Assembly: GCF_900113665.1 (NCBI RefSeq)
Contig: NZ_FOQD01000015.1
Coordinates: 62,001-126,000 of the forward strand
Direction: 5' to 3'
Length of the DNA stretch: 64,000 bases
Source of the DNA: Planctomicrobium piriforme
GTDB taxonomy: Bacteria; Planctomycetota; Planctomycetia; Planctomycetales; Planctomycetaceae
Positions 26,226 to 35,734 of this stretch are shown in pieces. The notes under the pieces were generated by a model, which was not told the DNA's origin, ran no database searches, and worked only from the letters and a program-made list of their open reading frames with translations. Position 1 is the stretch's first letter; each line of letters starts with the position of its first letter. The position numbers were made by a program, and so were the translations under genes.

Positions 26226-27152
26226 ATGTCCCGTGACAGCCTGCCTCCGATTCTTGCCAGCCTCATTCGGCAGGCAAGGCGCGTTGCGGAGGAGGTCAAT
26301 TGCATCGCCACGGTGATGCTCGCGGACGTCTCTTACGACTTCAGAGAAATTCAACAGTTGCTCAAGCAGACGCAGCTGATCGTCGCATCCGCAGTGCCCG
26401 CCGTCGTGGAAGCCGCCAAAGCCGATCTGGTCGCCGTGGTCCCCCTCAATCAAGAGCCGCAGACCCGGCAGGTGCAGCTCAGTCAGGCTCTGCTGGAAGC
26501 CATTGCAGACAACCTTGTGAAAACCGGCGATCGGGTGATGGCCCTGTATTCCGGCTACGAACGCGACACCATCGACACGCTGAGTATCATCAATCTCAGC
26601 GAACGTCTGGCTCGGCTCACTGCCCGGGATCTGCAACGTCTCGAAACCCAGGTGCCGCTGGGCACGCTGCGTCGAGTGGTGGATCTCGCGGTCGAAATTG
26701 GCCGGGAAGGACGGGAAAGCAAACGAGTGGGAACCCTGTTCGTCGTCGGTAATCACCGCAAGGTGCTCGACATGTCGCACGAACAGATTCACGACCCATT
26801 CAAAGGGTATGCAAAAAAAGAGCGGATGATCTCGAACGCCCGGGTGCGAGAAAGCATCAAGGAACTGTCACAGATTGACGGCGCGTTTGTGATCGCTTCG
26901 GACGGCTGCGTCATGGCCGCAGGCCGCATTCTCGACGCCCCTGCCGAAGACCTGACGCTGTCCAAGGGACTCGGTGCCCGCCACTGGGCCGCCGCCGCCA
27001 TTTCCAAGGCGACCAATTCCATCGCCATTGCCGTCTCCGAATCGACCGGCACCGTCCGGCTCTTCCAGAACGGCACCGTTGTTCTGCGAATCGAACCGAT
27101 GATGCAGGCCATGAAATGGCACGATGTCGACACCGAGCCGCCGCAGGAATAG
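26226..27152 (+). CDS. Diadenylate cyclase (DisA_N) domain protein
   Basis: Probably makes cyclic di-AMP from ATP. A helical N-terminal region (about 1-165) of unknown role precedes the DAC domain (about 166-300). The first active-site motif is IDGAFVIASDG, with DGA at 218-220. The second, normally RHR, reads RHW at 252-254 in GLGARHWAAAAIS, followed by IAIAVSESTGTVRLF. The domain therefore has one altered position at the ATP site. There is no helix-hairpin-helix DNA-binding part as in DisA and no membrane helix as in CdaA. I choose the ATG at 26226 over the GTG at 26208. It stands alone, followed by a heptad tract. Confidence 0.87.
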   Translation: MSRDSLPPILASLIRQARRVAEEVNCIATVMLADVSYDFREIQQLLKQTQLIVASAVPAVVEAAKADLVAVVPLNQEPQTRQVQLSQALLEAIADNLVKTGDRVMALYSGYERDTIDTLSIINLSERLARLTARDLQRLETQVPLGTLRRVVDLAVEIGREGRESKRVGTLFVVGNHRKVLDMSHEQIHDPFKGYAKKERMISNARVRESIKELSQIDGAFVIASDGCVMAAGRILDAPAEDLTLSKGLGARHWAAAAISKATNSIAIAVSESTGTVRLFQNGTVVLRIEPMMQAMKWHDVDTEPPQE

Positions 27153-27154
27153 GG

Positions 27155-27189
27155 GGGAGATGGTTGAAGGTTGAGGGTTTAAGGTTGAA
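27155..27189. repeat. Heptad repeat tract, GGTTGAA words
   Basis: Immediately after the cyclase stop: GGGAGAT, GGTTGAA, GGTTGAG, GGTTTAA, GGTTGAA. These are the same words as the left arm at 7890. The rest of the 239-base gap to 27391 shows no gene. Confidence 0.87.
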
Positions 27190-27391
27190 GGAAAAAACGA
27201 TTCCAACCTTGCCTATCGCAGCCTCAATCAAGCAGGTTGTCTGGCCGTGTGCAGGCGACTCGTTGACGTTGCATCCATTTCGGCTTATTGTCGTTTTGAA
27301 ACCTGCCTGACCTCAATGCTGATCTTGTCCGGCGACGACCGTAAGGCCAGTTGCCGACATTGAAAACGCTCGCTGTACAAGGGCTCTGTTT

Positions 27392-28510
27392 ATGAAATGT
27401 CCCGCTCGGACTCGCGCTCTCATTGCCGTTTCCTGTCTGTTTACGCTCCTGGCCGTCGGCTGCCCCGGCGAGACACCCAAGCCTGGCCCAGCCGGCAGCG
27501 GACCAGCTCCGACGGGCACCAAACGCATCGTCATTCTCACCAACGGCGACGACCCGTTCTGGGATGCCTGTGAAGCGGGGGCGATGAAAGCCGAAGAAGA
27601 ACTCGGTCTGACCGGTCAGGGTTACGCGGTCACGTTCGATCGGGCGGACTTCACCGACAAAGGTCAGGTCGACAAGATCAAGCAGTATGCCCTACAGAAA
27701 GACCTCGTCGCCTTCGGCATTTCGGTCTTCAACCCCGATAGCCCCGCCGTCGCCAAGGAACTCAAGGCCCTGCAAGACCGCGGGATTAAAGTGGTCACAA
27801 TCGACGGCGACATGAATCGTGAGAAGTACCGCGACACCCGCTTTGCTTATCTGGGGACCGACAACATTGTCGGCGGTCGTGAACTCGGTCGAGCCGGCAA
27901 GGCACTGACTCCCGATGGCTCGAAGTTCGCCTTCTTCGTCGGCAACACGGGCGCGGCGAATGCCATCGCCCGGATGGAAGGCTTCGTTGAAGGGGCCGGG
28001 GAGAAATTCACGGAAGTTGAACGTCTGGAAGACCGCGGCGACCGCCCCACCGCGCGCAAGAACGTACAGGACGCCCTCGACCGGCATCCCGACACCAACA
28101 TGCTGGTCGGCATCTGGGCCTACAACACGCCGCAGGCCGTCGCCGTCGTGAAAGACCGCAAGATTCGCGACAAGGAAAAAGTCCTTTGTTTCGATTCCGC
28201 CGAAGCCAGCATCTCGGCCATGAAAGACGGGAATGTCGACGTCATGGTGGTCCAGAACCCCTATCAGATGGGCTTCATCGGCGTGAAGCTGCTGAAGGCG
28301 CTCGTGGAAGACGACAAGGCGATTGTCAACGAGATGTATCCGACGTACTCGCACGAAGGAACGAACGATCTGTTCCAGACAGAACTCCGCGTCGTCGTGC
28401 CGAACGCCGAATCGCCGATCAAAGCCGACCTGTTCGAGAAAGACACCGTCTTCATGACGCTGGAAGAGTTCGAAAAATGGCTCAAAGAACGAGGCCTGAC
28501 CTCGTCGTGA
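27392..28510 (+). CDS. Sugar ABC transporter substrate-binding lipoprotein
   Basis: A periplasmic binding protein of the ribose/rhamnose type (peripla_BP_4). The signal peptide ends in a lipobox, LAVGC, with the lipidated Cys24, followed by a Pro/Gly-rich spacer. The domain opens IVILTNGDDPFWDACEAGA, continues with DLVAFGISVFNPDSPAV and VVTIDGD for the first lobe, and FFVGNTGAANAIARMEGF for the hinge. The length of 372 residues is normal. The permease gene follows 56 bases later. No ATPase gene of the RbsA type is present, so the transporter is incomplete here. The neighbouring glycoside-hydrolase-like gene suggests uptake of a plant or algal sugar. Confidence 0.93.
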   Translation: MKCPARTRALIAVSCLFTLLAVGCPGETPKPGPAGSGPAPTGTKRIVILTNGDDPFWDACEAGAMKAEEELGLTGQGYAVTFDRADFTDKGQVDKIKQYALQKDLVAFGISVFNPDSPAVAKELKALQDRGIKVVTIDGDMNREKYRDTRFAYLGTDNIVGGRELGRAGKALTPDGSKFAFFVGNTGAANAIARMEGFVEGAGEKFTEVERLEDRGDRPTARKNVQDALDRHPDTNMLVGIWAYNTPQAVAVVKDRKIRDKEKVLCFDSAEASISAMKDGNVDVMVVQNPYQMGFIGVKLLKALVEDDKAIVNEMYPTYSHEGTNDLFQTELRVVVPNAESPIKADLFEKDTVFMTLEEFEKWLKERGLTSS

Positions 28511-28566
28511 GCGCTTGAGCTCATTCCTTTTGCACCCTTTCCAGTTCCAACTGCTGATGGTCTGCC

Positions 28567-29820
28567 ATGTCGCTCGACTCTGCCGGCTCCAGTTTCCTGC
28601 AACGGCATCGCAATGAACTGGGGCTGCTGGTCGCGATTGTCTGCGTAGCGGTGTTCACCACGTTCGTCAGCGATTCGTATCGGACTTATCCCCGGCAGAA
28701 CGCCGAGACGATTCTGCGCGAGACCGCCCTGCTGGGAATTTTTGCCCTCGGGGCAGGGACCGTCATCATCGCCGGCGGCATCGACCTGTCGAGCGGATCG
28801 GTCATTGCCTTCAGCGGCATGACCTTCTGTTCGGTTTGCCTGCTGCTTGCGCCTCAAGTGGGAGGAGTGCCGCAGACCGACGCCCTGCCAGCGTGGATTC
28901 TGATCGCGGCTTTTCTCGTGACGATGCTGGCGGCATTTCTCGTCGGCAGCTTTCATGCGTGGCTGATTACCGCCATCGAATTGCCGCCGTTTGTTGCGAC
29001 GCTGGCGTCGCTGGTAGGGCTTCGTAGCCTCGCCAAGCTGTTGATTCAGGATGTCACGCAGATCGCTTACGGCTCGAAGACCGGGAAGTCGACAATCGGC
29101 ATCTCCGATCCCATCTTCTACAACCTCGGCAATACCTGGTGGATCCCCGTCACAATCTTCCTCGTGCTGTCACTGGGACTCTGGATTCTTCTCAGCAAAA
29201 CCGTTGTGGGTCGGCACATCTACGCCCTGGGCGGAAACGAACAGGCAGCCCGTCTCAGCGGCATTCGCACCGACCGACTGAAATGGCTCGCCTACTGCAT
29301 CGGCTCGATGACCGCCGCCATCGCCGGAATTCTCTACACTAGTTACGTCGGCACCAGTGAGCCCACGCGAGACGGCGCTGGCTACGAACTCAACGCGATC
29401 GCCGCGTCAGTCGTGGGCGGCTGCAGCCTGACGGGGGGCGTCGGCACCGTCGCAGGGATCATGCTCGGCTCGCTGTTCCTGAAAGTTGTCATCGACTCGG
29501 TCGCCAAGTCCTTTCAATCCCGGCCGGATCTCGTCGAAGGTCTGGTCGTGGGCATGCTCGTCGTGCTGGCGGTGGCCTTCAACGAACTTCGCGGCAGTCG
29601 CGGGCTCAAGAAGCAGTTCTTCCCCGGCACGTTGGGCCTGCTCAACATCCTGATCCTCACGCTGCTCGCCGGCCTGATTACGTTTGCCACCTCTTCTCCC
29701 GAATCGAAACTGCGAAACGGATTGATCGCGGCAGGCGGCACCTTGCTGTTGATCGGACTTCGGGCAGTTCTCGAACGCCGACCCAAAAAACCGGCCACTC
29801 CCCCTGCCGCTGTAGCATAG
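28567..29820 (+). CDS. Sugar ABC transporter permease, RbsC type
   Basis: An inner-membrane permease of the branched-chain/ribose family (BPD_transp_2). About ten helices are visible in 417 residues. The signature region GAGTVIIAGGIDLSSGSVIAF and the coupling loop YALGGNEQAARLSGIRTDRLKW are both typical, as is GTVAGIMLGSLFLKVV. The C-terminus carries two extra hydrophobic segments after GLVVGMLVVLAVAFNELR, separated by about 25 residues, which is longer than RbsC. The partner binding protein is directly upstream. No ATP-binding subunit is encoded between them or elsewhere in the window. Confidence 0.92.
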   Translation: MSLDSAGSSFLQRHRNELGLLVAIVCVAVFTTFVSDSYRTYPRQNAETILRETALLGIFALGAGTVIIAGGIDLSSGSVIAFSGMTFCSVCLLLAPQVGGVPQTDALPAWILIAAFLVTMLAAFLVGSFHAWLITAIELPPFVATLASLVGLRSLAKLLIQDVTQIAYGSKTGKSTIGISDPIFYNLGNTWWIPVTIFLVLSLGLWILLSKTVVGRHIYALGGNEQAARLSGIRTDRLKWLAYCIGSMTAAIAGILYTSYVGTSEPTRDGAGYELNAIAASVVGGCSLTGGVGTVAGIMLGSLFLKVVIDSVAKSFQSRPDLVEGLVVGMLVVLAVAFNELRGSRGLKKQFFPGTLGLLNILILTLLAGLITFATSSPESKLRNGLIAAGGTLLLIGLRAVLERRPKKPATPPAAVA

Positions 29821-29868
29821 TTCTGCTCCTGATTCCCCTTTGGCGATTGCCAATTCTTGAGGCTGCGC

Positions 29869-32601
29869 ATGTCCGACCCCATTCATATTTTCTGCCGCCT
29901 GCTCGCAATGGCGTGTGCCCTGTTCGTCGTCAGTGCCTCACTTTGCACAGCCGCGGAGAACCGCTTCTACGTCGCAACCGACGGCAACGATCAGTGGACC
30001 GGCAAGTTGTCCGCGGCGAATGCTGCAAAGTCAGACGGCCCCTTCGCCACGCTGGCCCGGGCCCGCGATGCAGTTCGTCAGCAGAAATCCACATCGCCTA
30101 CCGACAGCTTCCTCGTCCTGATTCGAGGCGGCGTCTACTCAGTCCCCTCTACCCTGGTACTGAACGAGCAGGATTCCGGGACCGAGTCAGCTCCGATCAT
30201 CTACAAGGCATTCGAGCAAGAACGACCCATCTTTGTCGGCGGCAAAACCATTACCGGCTGGACCGTCTGGAAAGACCAGATCCTGCAGGCCAACACCCGC
30301 GAACAAGGTTTCCCGGCAACGCCATTCACACAACTGCTGCTGAACGGCGAACGTCAACACCTCGCCCGTTATCCCAACTTCGATCCAGAAAACCCCTACG
30401 GCGGCGGCTGGGCCTATGCCGCCGGAAAGCCTGTCCCCATGTACGTCGACGTTCCAAACGAAAGCCTGCGGGTCTTTTCGGTGGAGGAGAAAGACGCTCG
30501 AAAATGGGAGCATCCAGAACGCGTCGAGGTGTTCACCTTCGCCCGTTACAACTGGTGGAACAACATCGTCCGGCTGGCGTCATTCGACCCTGTTAGCCGC
30601 AACGTCACTTTGGTCGGAGACTGCTCGTACGCGGTACGGCCCGGCGACCGTTACTACTTTCAGAATGCATTGGAAGAACTCGATTCGCCCGGCGAATGGT
30701 ATCTGGACGAAGCAACCGGCATCGTCTATTTCTGGCCCCCTGCTCCGCTGGCCGGGCAAACAGTCACCGCCCCCACCACGCGTACCATTCTGGCCCTCAA
30801 CAAAACGTCACATGTTCGCTTTCAGGGACTGACCTTCGAATGCGCCGAAGGGACCGGCATCTCCTTCTCCGGCACGAACAATTGCCAGATTGCCGCCTGT
30901 GAAGTTCGTAGCGTGGGGGACTACAACGGGTCCGGCATAGCGATTTCAGGCGGCCAGAAGAATTCAGTCTTCGGATGCGATGTGCATCACACCGGACGTG
31001 ACGGCATCAGCCTGTCAGGCGGCGATCGCGTCACGCTCACCTCCGCCGAGAACTCAGCCGAGAACAACTACGTGCATCACGTCGGCGTGTTCTATAAGCA
31101 GGGAGTCGGCATCGCGCTGACCGGCGTCGGCAATCGCGCGACCAAGAATCTGATTCACGACGGCCCCCGCATGGGCATCATCTTCAGCGGCAACAATCTG
31201 CTGATCGACAACAACCACATCCGGCATGTGAACCTGGAGACCGAAGACACCGGGGCCGTCTACACCGGAGGCCGCGACTGGATCTCCTCCCGCGGCACGG
31301 TCATTCGCAATAACTACTTTCACGACATCCTCGGTTACGGGCGGGATCACAACGGCAAATGGGTCTCCCCGCACTTCGCTTGGGGCGTCTATCTCGATGA
31401 CAACACCGGCGGCGTCGATGTCATCGGCAATGTGGTGGCCCGTTGTTCCCGCGCCGGCATTCATCTGCATAACGGACGCGACAATCTCATTCAGAACAAC
31501 ATGTTCCTCGAAAACGGGCTGCAACAGGTCGAGTATGGGGGCTGGACCGCTCAGCATTCGTACTGGAGCAGCCATTTCCCCACGATGGTGGAAGGCTACG
31601 AAAAAGTGTTCGGGCAGCCTGCCTGGAAAAACATGCGGAACATGAACCTGCATCCCAAAGATGCCATTCTCCCCGACGGCACGATCATGGCCGGAAACGT
31701 CTTCGAGAAGAACGTGGTTGCCTGGAAAAATCCCGACTCGAAACTCTTTCAGATGCGGGACGTAAACTTCGAAAAGAATACCTTCGATCGCAACTTGTAC
31801 TGGCATTTCGGGCAGCCCATTGAGACGGGTTACAACCGCTTTGGACGTTCGCTATCGAAAAACCTCGCACCAAACCCCGGCTTCGAACAGGGCAAACCAA
31901 ACCAGTTGCCTGAGGGCTGGAACTGGCAGGTATTTCCCACCAAGGCGGCGGCAGCGGGCGTCACGACAAAGCCGGCCAACGGCGAACGCTGCCTGCGAAT
32001 CAACGCCGCATACGACGAATCGAAACCCCAGGACAACTACCCGATCGTCATCAGCAACGAAATGGAACTGAAACCGGGGGGAGCCTATCGCCTGCGGGCG
32101 AAGTTCCGTGCGACGGAAGAGAACGCCAAGGCGCAGTTCATGCTGCAAAGCTATGTGCCAAACGCCTACTTCTGGGCCAGCCACCCCAATGAAGTCGCCG
32201 TGAAAACCAAATGGGAACCGGCCGAGTTCGTGTTTCGACTCCCTTCGCCGGGCGATGCAAACTACCACGAACAGATGCAGAAGTTTGTAGTTCGCATCGA
32301 TTTCAAAGATAAGGCTGGCATGCTGTTCGTCGACGACGTGTTGCTGCAGGAAGTGGAGATGCTCGATGGCTTCACCTCGTGGCAACAGTTGGGGAACGAC
32401 AAAAATTCGCTCGTCAAAGATCCCCTGTTCGAAGACTACGACGCCGACAACTTCCGCCTGAAATCCGCGTCGCCCGCCTTCGGGCTGGGCTTCAAACCAA
32501 TCCCCATCGACCAGATCGGCCCCTATCAACACGAATTACGCGCATCCTGGCCCATCACCGAAGCCCCCGGCGCTCGAGAGAAACCACTGACAAGCCGTTG
32601 A
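29869..32601 (+). CDS. Secreted parallel beta-helix glycosidase-like protein (GH141-like)
   Basis: A 910-residue exported protein. The signal peptide (CRLLAMACALFVVSASLCTAA) is followed by RFYVATDGNDQWTG and PFATLARARDAVR, a signature of the right-handed beta-helix family that includes GH141 fucosidase/xylanase. Helical turns rich in N, G and H run from about 320 to 600: VHHTGRDGISLSGGD, YVHHVGVFYKQGVG, IIFSGNNLLIDNN, and AGIHLHNGRDNLIQNN. A carbohydrate-binding-like beta-sandwich (about 665-840) begins LAPNPGFEQGKPN. GAGG six bases before the ATG at 29869 supports that start over the TTG at 29857. It lies 48 bases after the permease, in one operon. Confidence 0.85.
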   Translation: MSDPIHIFCRLLAMACALFVVSASLCTAAENRFYVATDGNDQWTGKLSAANAAKSDGPFATLARARDAVRQQKSTSPTDSFLVLIRGGVYSVPSTLVLNEQDSGTESAPIIYKAFEQERPIFVGGKTITGWTVWKDQILQANTREQGFPATPFTQLLLNGERQHLARYPNFDPENPYGGGWAYAAGKPVPMYVDVPNESLRVFSVEEKDARKWEHPERVEVFTFARYNWWNNIVRLASFDPVSRNVTLVGDCSYAVRPGDRYYFQNALEELDSPGEWYLDEATGIVYFWPPAPLAGQTVTAPTTRTILALNKTSHVRFQGLTFECAEGTGISFSGTNNCQIAACEVRSVGDYNGSGIAISGGQKNSVFGCDVHHTGRDGISLSGGDRVTLTSAENSAENNYVHHVGVFYKQGVGIALTGVGNRATKNLIHDGPRMGIIFSGNNLLIDNNHIRHVNLETEDTGAVYTGGRDWISSRGTVIRNNYFHDILGYGRDHNGKWVSPHFAWGVYLDDNTGGVDVIGNVVARCSRAGIHLHNGRDNLIQNNMFLENGLQQVEYGGWTAQHSYWSSHFPTMVEGYEKVFGQPAWKNMRNMNLHPKDAILPDGTIMAGNVFEKNVVAWKNPDSKLFQMRDVNFEKNTFDRNLYWHFGQPIETGYNRFGRSLSKNLAPNPGFEQGKPNQLPEGWNWQVFPTKAAAAGVTTKPANGERCLRINAAYDESKPQDNYPIVISNEMELKPGGAYRLRAKFRATEENAKAQFMLQSYVPNAYFWASHPNEVAVKTKWEPAEFVFRLPSPGDANYHEQMQKFVVRIDFKDKAGMLFVDDVLLQEVEMLDGFTSWQQLGNDKNSLVKDPLFEDYDADNFRLKSASPAFGLGFKPIPIDQIGPYQHELRASWPITEAPGAREKPLTSR

Positions 32602-32610
32602 TTAAAACTG

Positions 32611-32645
32611 TTTCGGATTTCGTGCTTCGAATTTCGGATTTTTTG
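32611..32645. repeat. Heptad repeat tract, TTCGGAT words
   Basis: Five 7-mers: GTTTCGG, ATTTCGT, GCTTCGA, ATTTCGG, ATTTTTT. It fills the short gap before the ketopantoate reductase gene, inside the apparent carbohydrate operon. Confidence 0.87.
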
Positions 32646-32658
32646 AGAGTTGAACCTG

Positions 32659-33582
32659 ATGCGAATCCTCGTCCTGGGTGCCGGCGCCATCGGCGGATAC
32701 TTCGGCGGGCGTTTGCTCGACGCCGGTCGTGACGTCACGTTTCTCGTCAGACCCGAACGGGCGAAGAAGCTGTCGAAACAAGGGCTCTCGATTCAGAGTG
32801 CCTCTGGCGACTTACATCTGACTGCACCGAAGACGCTGCTGAAGGAAAACCTTCGCGAGCAGTTCGATCTCGTGATCCTCAGTTGCAAAGCCTATGACCT
32901 CGACTCTTCCATCGACGCGATTGCACCGGCGATTGGTCCGCAGACCGCGGTGCTGCCGCTGCTGAACGGCATGCGGCATCTGGAAGTTCTCGATGAACGG
33001 CTGGGTTCGCAGCATGTTCTGGGAGGCACCTGCTTCATCTCGACGAGGCTTGAACCGAACGGCAGCATCCTGCACTTGAGCGATGTCCACATCGTCCGCT
33101 TTGGCACGCGTTCGCCAGAGCAGAATGACATGGCAACAAACGTCTCCGCCGCGTTGTCTGGCGCCGGCTTCGAAGCCCTGCAGTGCGAGAACATCCTGCT
33201 CGACATGTGGGAGAAATGGATCTTCCTGGCCTCGATGGCCGGGCTCACCTGTCTGCTGCGCGGGACAATCGGCGATGTCGCCGCCGCCGACGGGACCGAT
33301 GTCGCGAAAGCACTGCTCGATGAATGCCGTGAGATCGCTACAGCTGCCGGCTATCCGCCCCGGCCAGAGGCCTACCAGTTTGCCCTCGAACGGCTCACTG
33401 CCCCCGGTTCCCCCATCGCAGCGTCGATGCTCGGAGATCTCGAACGGGGCGGACCGACGGAAGGGGAACACGTCCTCGGCGACCTGCTCCGCCGCCGCAA
33501 GAACCCGGCGTCACCCGATCTCTCGCTGCTGCGCCTGGCGACGCTACACCTGCGAACCGGACAGATCCGCTCGTCAAAATAG
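32659..33582 (+). CDS. panE: Ketopantoate reductase family protein
   Basis: An NADPH-dependent reductase of the ApbA/PanE family, which reduces 2-dehydropantoate to pantoate or acts on related keto acids. The Rossmann motif ILVLGAGAIGGYFGGRL is at 3-19. The catalytic Lys is probably in ILSCKAYDL, and LLNGMRHLE matches the family NG motif. The C-terminal helical domain includes MWEKWIFLASMAGLTCLLR and ends HVLGDLLRR. The length of 307 residues is normal. I use the ATG at 32659, not the TTG at 32650. Planctomycetes often have several paralogues, so the true substrate is uncertain. Confidence 0.87.
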   Translation: MRILVLGAGAIGGYFGGRLLDAGRDVTFLVRPERAKKLSKQGLSIQSASGDLHLTAPKTLLKENLREQFDLVILSCKAYDLDSSIDAIAPAIGPQTAVLPLLNGMRHLEVLDERLGSQHVLGGTCFISTRLEPNGSILHLSDVHIVRFGTRSPEQNDMATNVSAALSGAGFEALQCENILLDMWEKWIFLASMAGLTCLLRGTIGDVAAADGTDVAKALLDECREIATAAGYPPRPEAYQFALERLTAPGSPIAASMLGDLERGGPTEGEHVLGDLLRRRKNPASPDLSLLRLATLHLRTGQIRSSK

Positions 33583-33643
33583 CACGAGCAACTAGCTCTC
33601 GAGTGAGATCAACCGAACGAAGAAGACGGCTGTCGTCGTTCAG

Positions 33644-33779
33644 AAATCCCAAATCTCAAGCACCAAATCTCAAACAAATTCCAATGTTCAAAAAATCAAA
33701 ACCTGAAAGCAAGGCGTCTTGTTTTGGTTATTGGAAATTTGGATTTGTTTGAGACTTGGAATTTGGTGCTTGGAGTTTT
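33644..33779. repeat. Inverted heptad repeat, AAATCTC words
   Basis: The left arm (33644-33706) reads AAATCCC, AAATCTC, AAGCACC, AAATCTC, AAACAAA, TTCCAAT and so on. The right arm (33724-33779) holds the inverse: TTTGGAT, TTGTTTG, AGACTTG, GAATTTG, GTGCTTG, GAGTTTT. The right arm has one extra 7-mer. The tract occupies the convergent gap between panE and the CstA-type gene and could form a long hairpin. Confidence 0.86.
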
Positions 33780-33848
33780 CGAGGTTGTGAATGACCTGAT
33801 ACGCCAGGAACGATCCTGCGTCCATCAAAACATCAGAGCCCTTGCACT

Positions 33849-35597
33849 CTACGCCGGTTCCGGCAGCGGCGATTGCGGGCCGATGGGGCGACGGCCGAAG
33901 ATCACGATGATCCCTTCCACCAGCATCATGGCCGCCAGGGCCACGAGCAGTATCGCGATCCAGGGGACGGGGTTTGCCGTAATTCCCCCTTTGAAATGCT
34001 TGAGGATAATGCAGATCAGGGCCCAGATGCTCATGACGGACATCAGCACCATCGGGATGCCGGTGACGAACCAGACCCACACCGCCTGCCGGGTTCGCCA
34101 CAGCCAGACTGTCACGCCGAGCAGCGTAATCGCCGCCAGCAACTGATTGCTCGCGCCGAACAGTTCCCAGAACGTGCGCCAGACCGGAATCCGGCGGCCG
34201 GTGGCATCCGTTGTTGCCTGAAAGACGAAGAACATCGGAGCCCCGGTCGTCACAATCGTCCCCAGCCACCGGCCTGCCGAACCCTGGATCCCGGTCAGCT
34301 CCTGAATGATGAACCGGCCCAGTCGGGTGCAGACGTCGAGGGTGTCGTACACGAATGTCGAAAACGCCATCAGCGCGAAGGAAACGCCAATCGCTGGCGG
34401 GATATTGATCGCTTCCAGGAAGCTCCCGATGCCGAGCGCGTAAATAAAGTTCGGTTGCGGATTCTTCACCAATGCATGATCCGGGGCGAGCGCCATCACG
34501 CAGCAGAGCGAGACAATCGCCACCATCGCCTCCAGCAGCATGCTGCCGTAACCGACTGGCTTGGCATCCATTTCACTTCGCAATTGCTTGGATGTCGTGC
34601 CTGAAGCAATGAGCGAGTGAAATCCGGAACAGGCTCCACAAGCGATCGTGATGAACAGCATCGGCGCCAGCGTATCCCCTTTGAGGCTCGTCCATCCGGA
34701 AAACGCAGGCAGCTCAACCGGCCGGCCGCCGGCGATCAGTCCAATCGCTCCTGCGCCCAGCGCGATAAACAGGAAGTACCCCCCCAGTTCTCCGCGCGGT
34801 TGCAGTAACAACCACAACGGGGCAACCGACGCCAGAGCACAATACAACAGCAGGGCGACATCCCAGGTGACATGTGCGGCGCCTGACGCCTGAGCTTCGG
34901 TCATCTCAGGCGAGAACGACTTGATGATCGCCGCCACGTCGAATGGAAACTGCTGCCCGGCGTAGATCGCAACTCCGATCAGCGGTAGAAAGATGATCGT
35001 CGCCCACATGTTCGAAAGACCGGCATACCGCATCAGCAAGCCCATCATGATCGGCAGTGCCAGATACATCAAAGAGGAAGAGGCGATGCCGGCCCCTGTC
35101 ACGATTTCGCCGCTTTCCAATTCCTGCTGGCCGATGAACGATGCGGCCGTGATGTCGGTAAAGGCCACGATGATGTAAACGAGCGCCAGCCAGATGAACG
35201 TCAGGAACAGGATGAACGCCCGTTGGCTCATGTTCTCGCGAACGACTTCGGCAATCGACTTCCCCTGATGCCGCACCGAGGCGATGAGTGCGGTGAAGTC
35301 ATGCACGCCGCCGATAAAGATCGATCCGATCAGAATCCAGAGCATGGCGGGCAGCCAGCCGAAGGCGGCTCCGGCGAGAATCGGCCCGACAATGGGACCA
35401 GCTGCAGCAATGGCCGAGAAATGCTGATTCAGAAGCGGACCGCGGTTCAACGGCGAGTAATCGACGTCGTCCCGCAGCGTGTATGCCGGCGTGGTGGCAT
35501 GAGGGTTCAGCCGCAACAGCTTGACCAGCAGCGATCCATAAGTCCGATACGCCGTCAGCAGCACCGCTGCCGAAATCAGAACAACTGCAACCATCAT
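33849..35597 (-). CDS. cstA: Carbon starvation protein CstA-family transporter
   Basis: A large polytopic inner-membrane protein (582 residues, about 15 helices) of the CstA/BtsT family, which takes up peptides or pyruvate. The conserved N-terminal pattern DDVDYSPLNRGPLLNQHFSAIAAAGPIVGPILAG is clear in spaced form. The region VHDFTALIASVRHQGKSIAEV and the middle motif CGACSGFHSLIASGTTSKQL are family signatures. The length is shorter than CstA of E. coli (about 700) and nearer the compact versions. The substrate cannot be told from the sequence. It is convergent with panE and co-directional with the next transporter gene upstream. Confidence 0.92.
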   Translation of the reverse strand: MMVAVVLISAAVLLTAYRTYGSLLVKLLRLNPHATTPAYTLRDDVDYSPLNRGPLLNQHFSAIAAAGPIVGPILAGAAFGWLPAMLWILIGSIFIGGVHDFTALIASVRHQGKSIAEVVRENMSQRAFILFLTFIWLALVYIIVAFTDITAASFIGQQELESGEIVTGAGIASSSLMYLALPIMMGLLMRYAGLSNMWATIIFLPLIGVAIYAGQQFPFDVAAIIKSFSPEMTEAQASGAAHVTWDVALLLYCALASVAPLWLLLQPRGELGGYFLFIALGAGAIGLIAGGRPVELPAFSGWTSLKGDTLAPMLFITIACGACSGFHSLIASGTTSKQLRSEMDAKPVGYGSMLLEAMVAIVSLCCVMALAPDHALVKNPQPNFIYALGIGSFLEAINIPPAIGVSFALMAFSTFVYDTLDVCTRLGRFIIQELTGIQGSAGRWLGTIVTTGAPMFFVFQATTDATGRRIPVWRTFWELFGASNQLLAAITLLGVTVWLWRTRQAVWVWFVTGIPMVLMSVMSIWALICIILKHFKGGITANPVPWIAILLVALAAMMLVEGIIVIFGRRPIGPQSPLPEPA

Positions 35598-35734
35598 CGT
35601 TTCGATTCCTTGATCAATGAACGCCGCTCAATCAGCGCCGTTCAGAATCTGACAGGCCCTGCCCGGAACCTCCCGTTCCGGATCAAGAACCTGCATTTGC
35701 ACCACACCAGCTTCCCAGTTTTCGCCCGTCCGGT

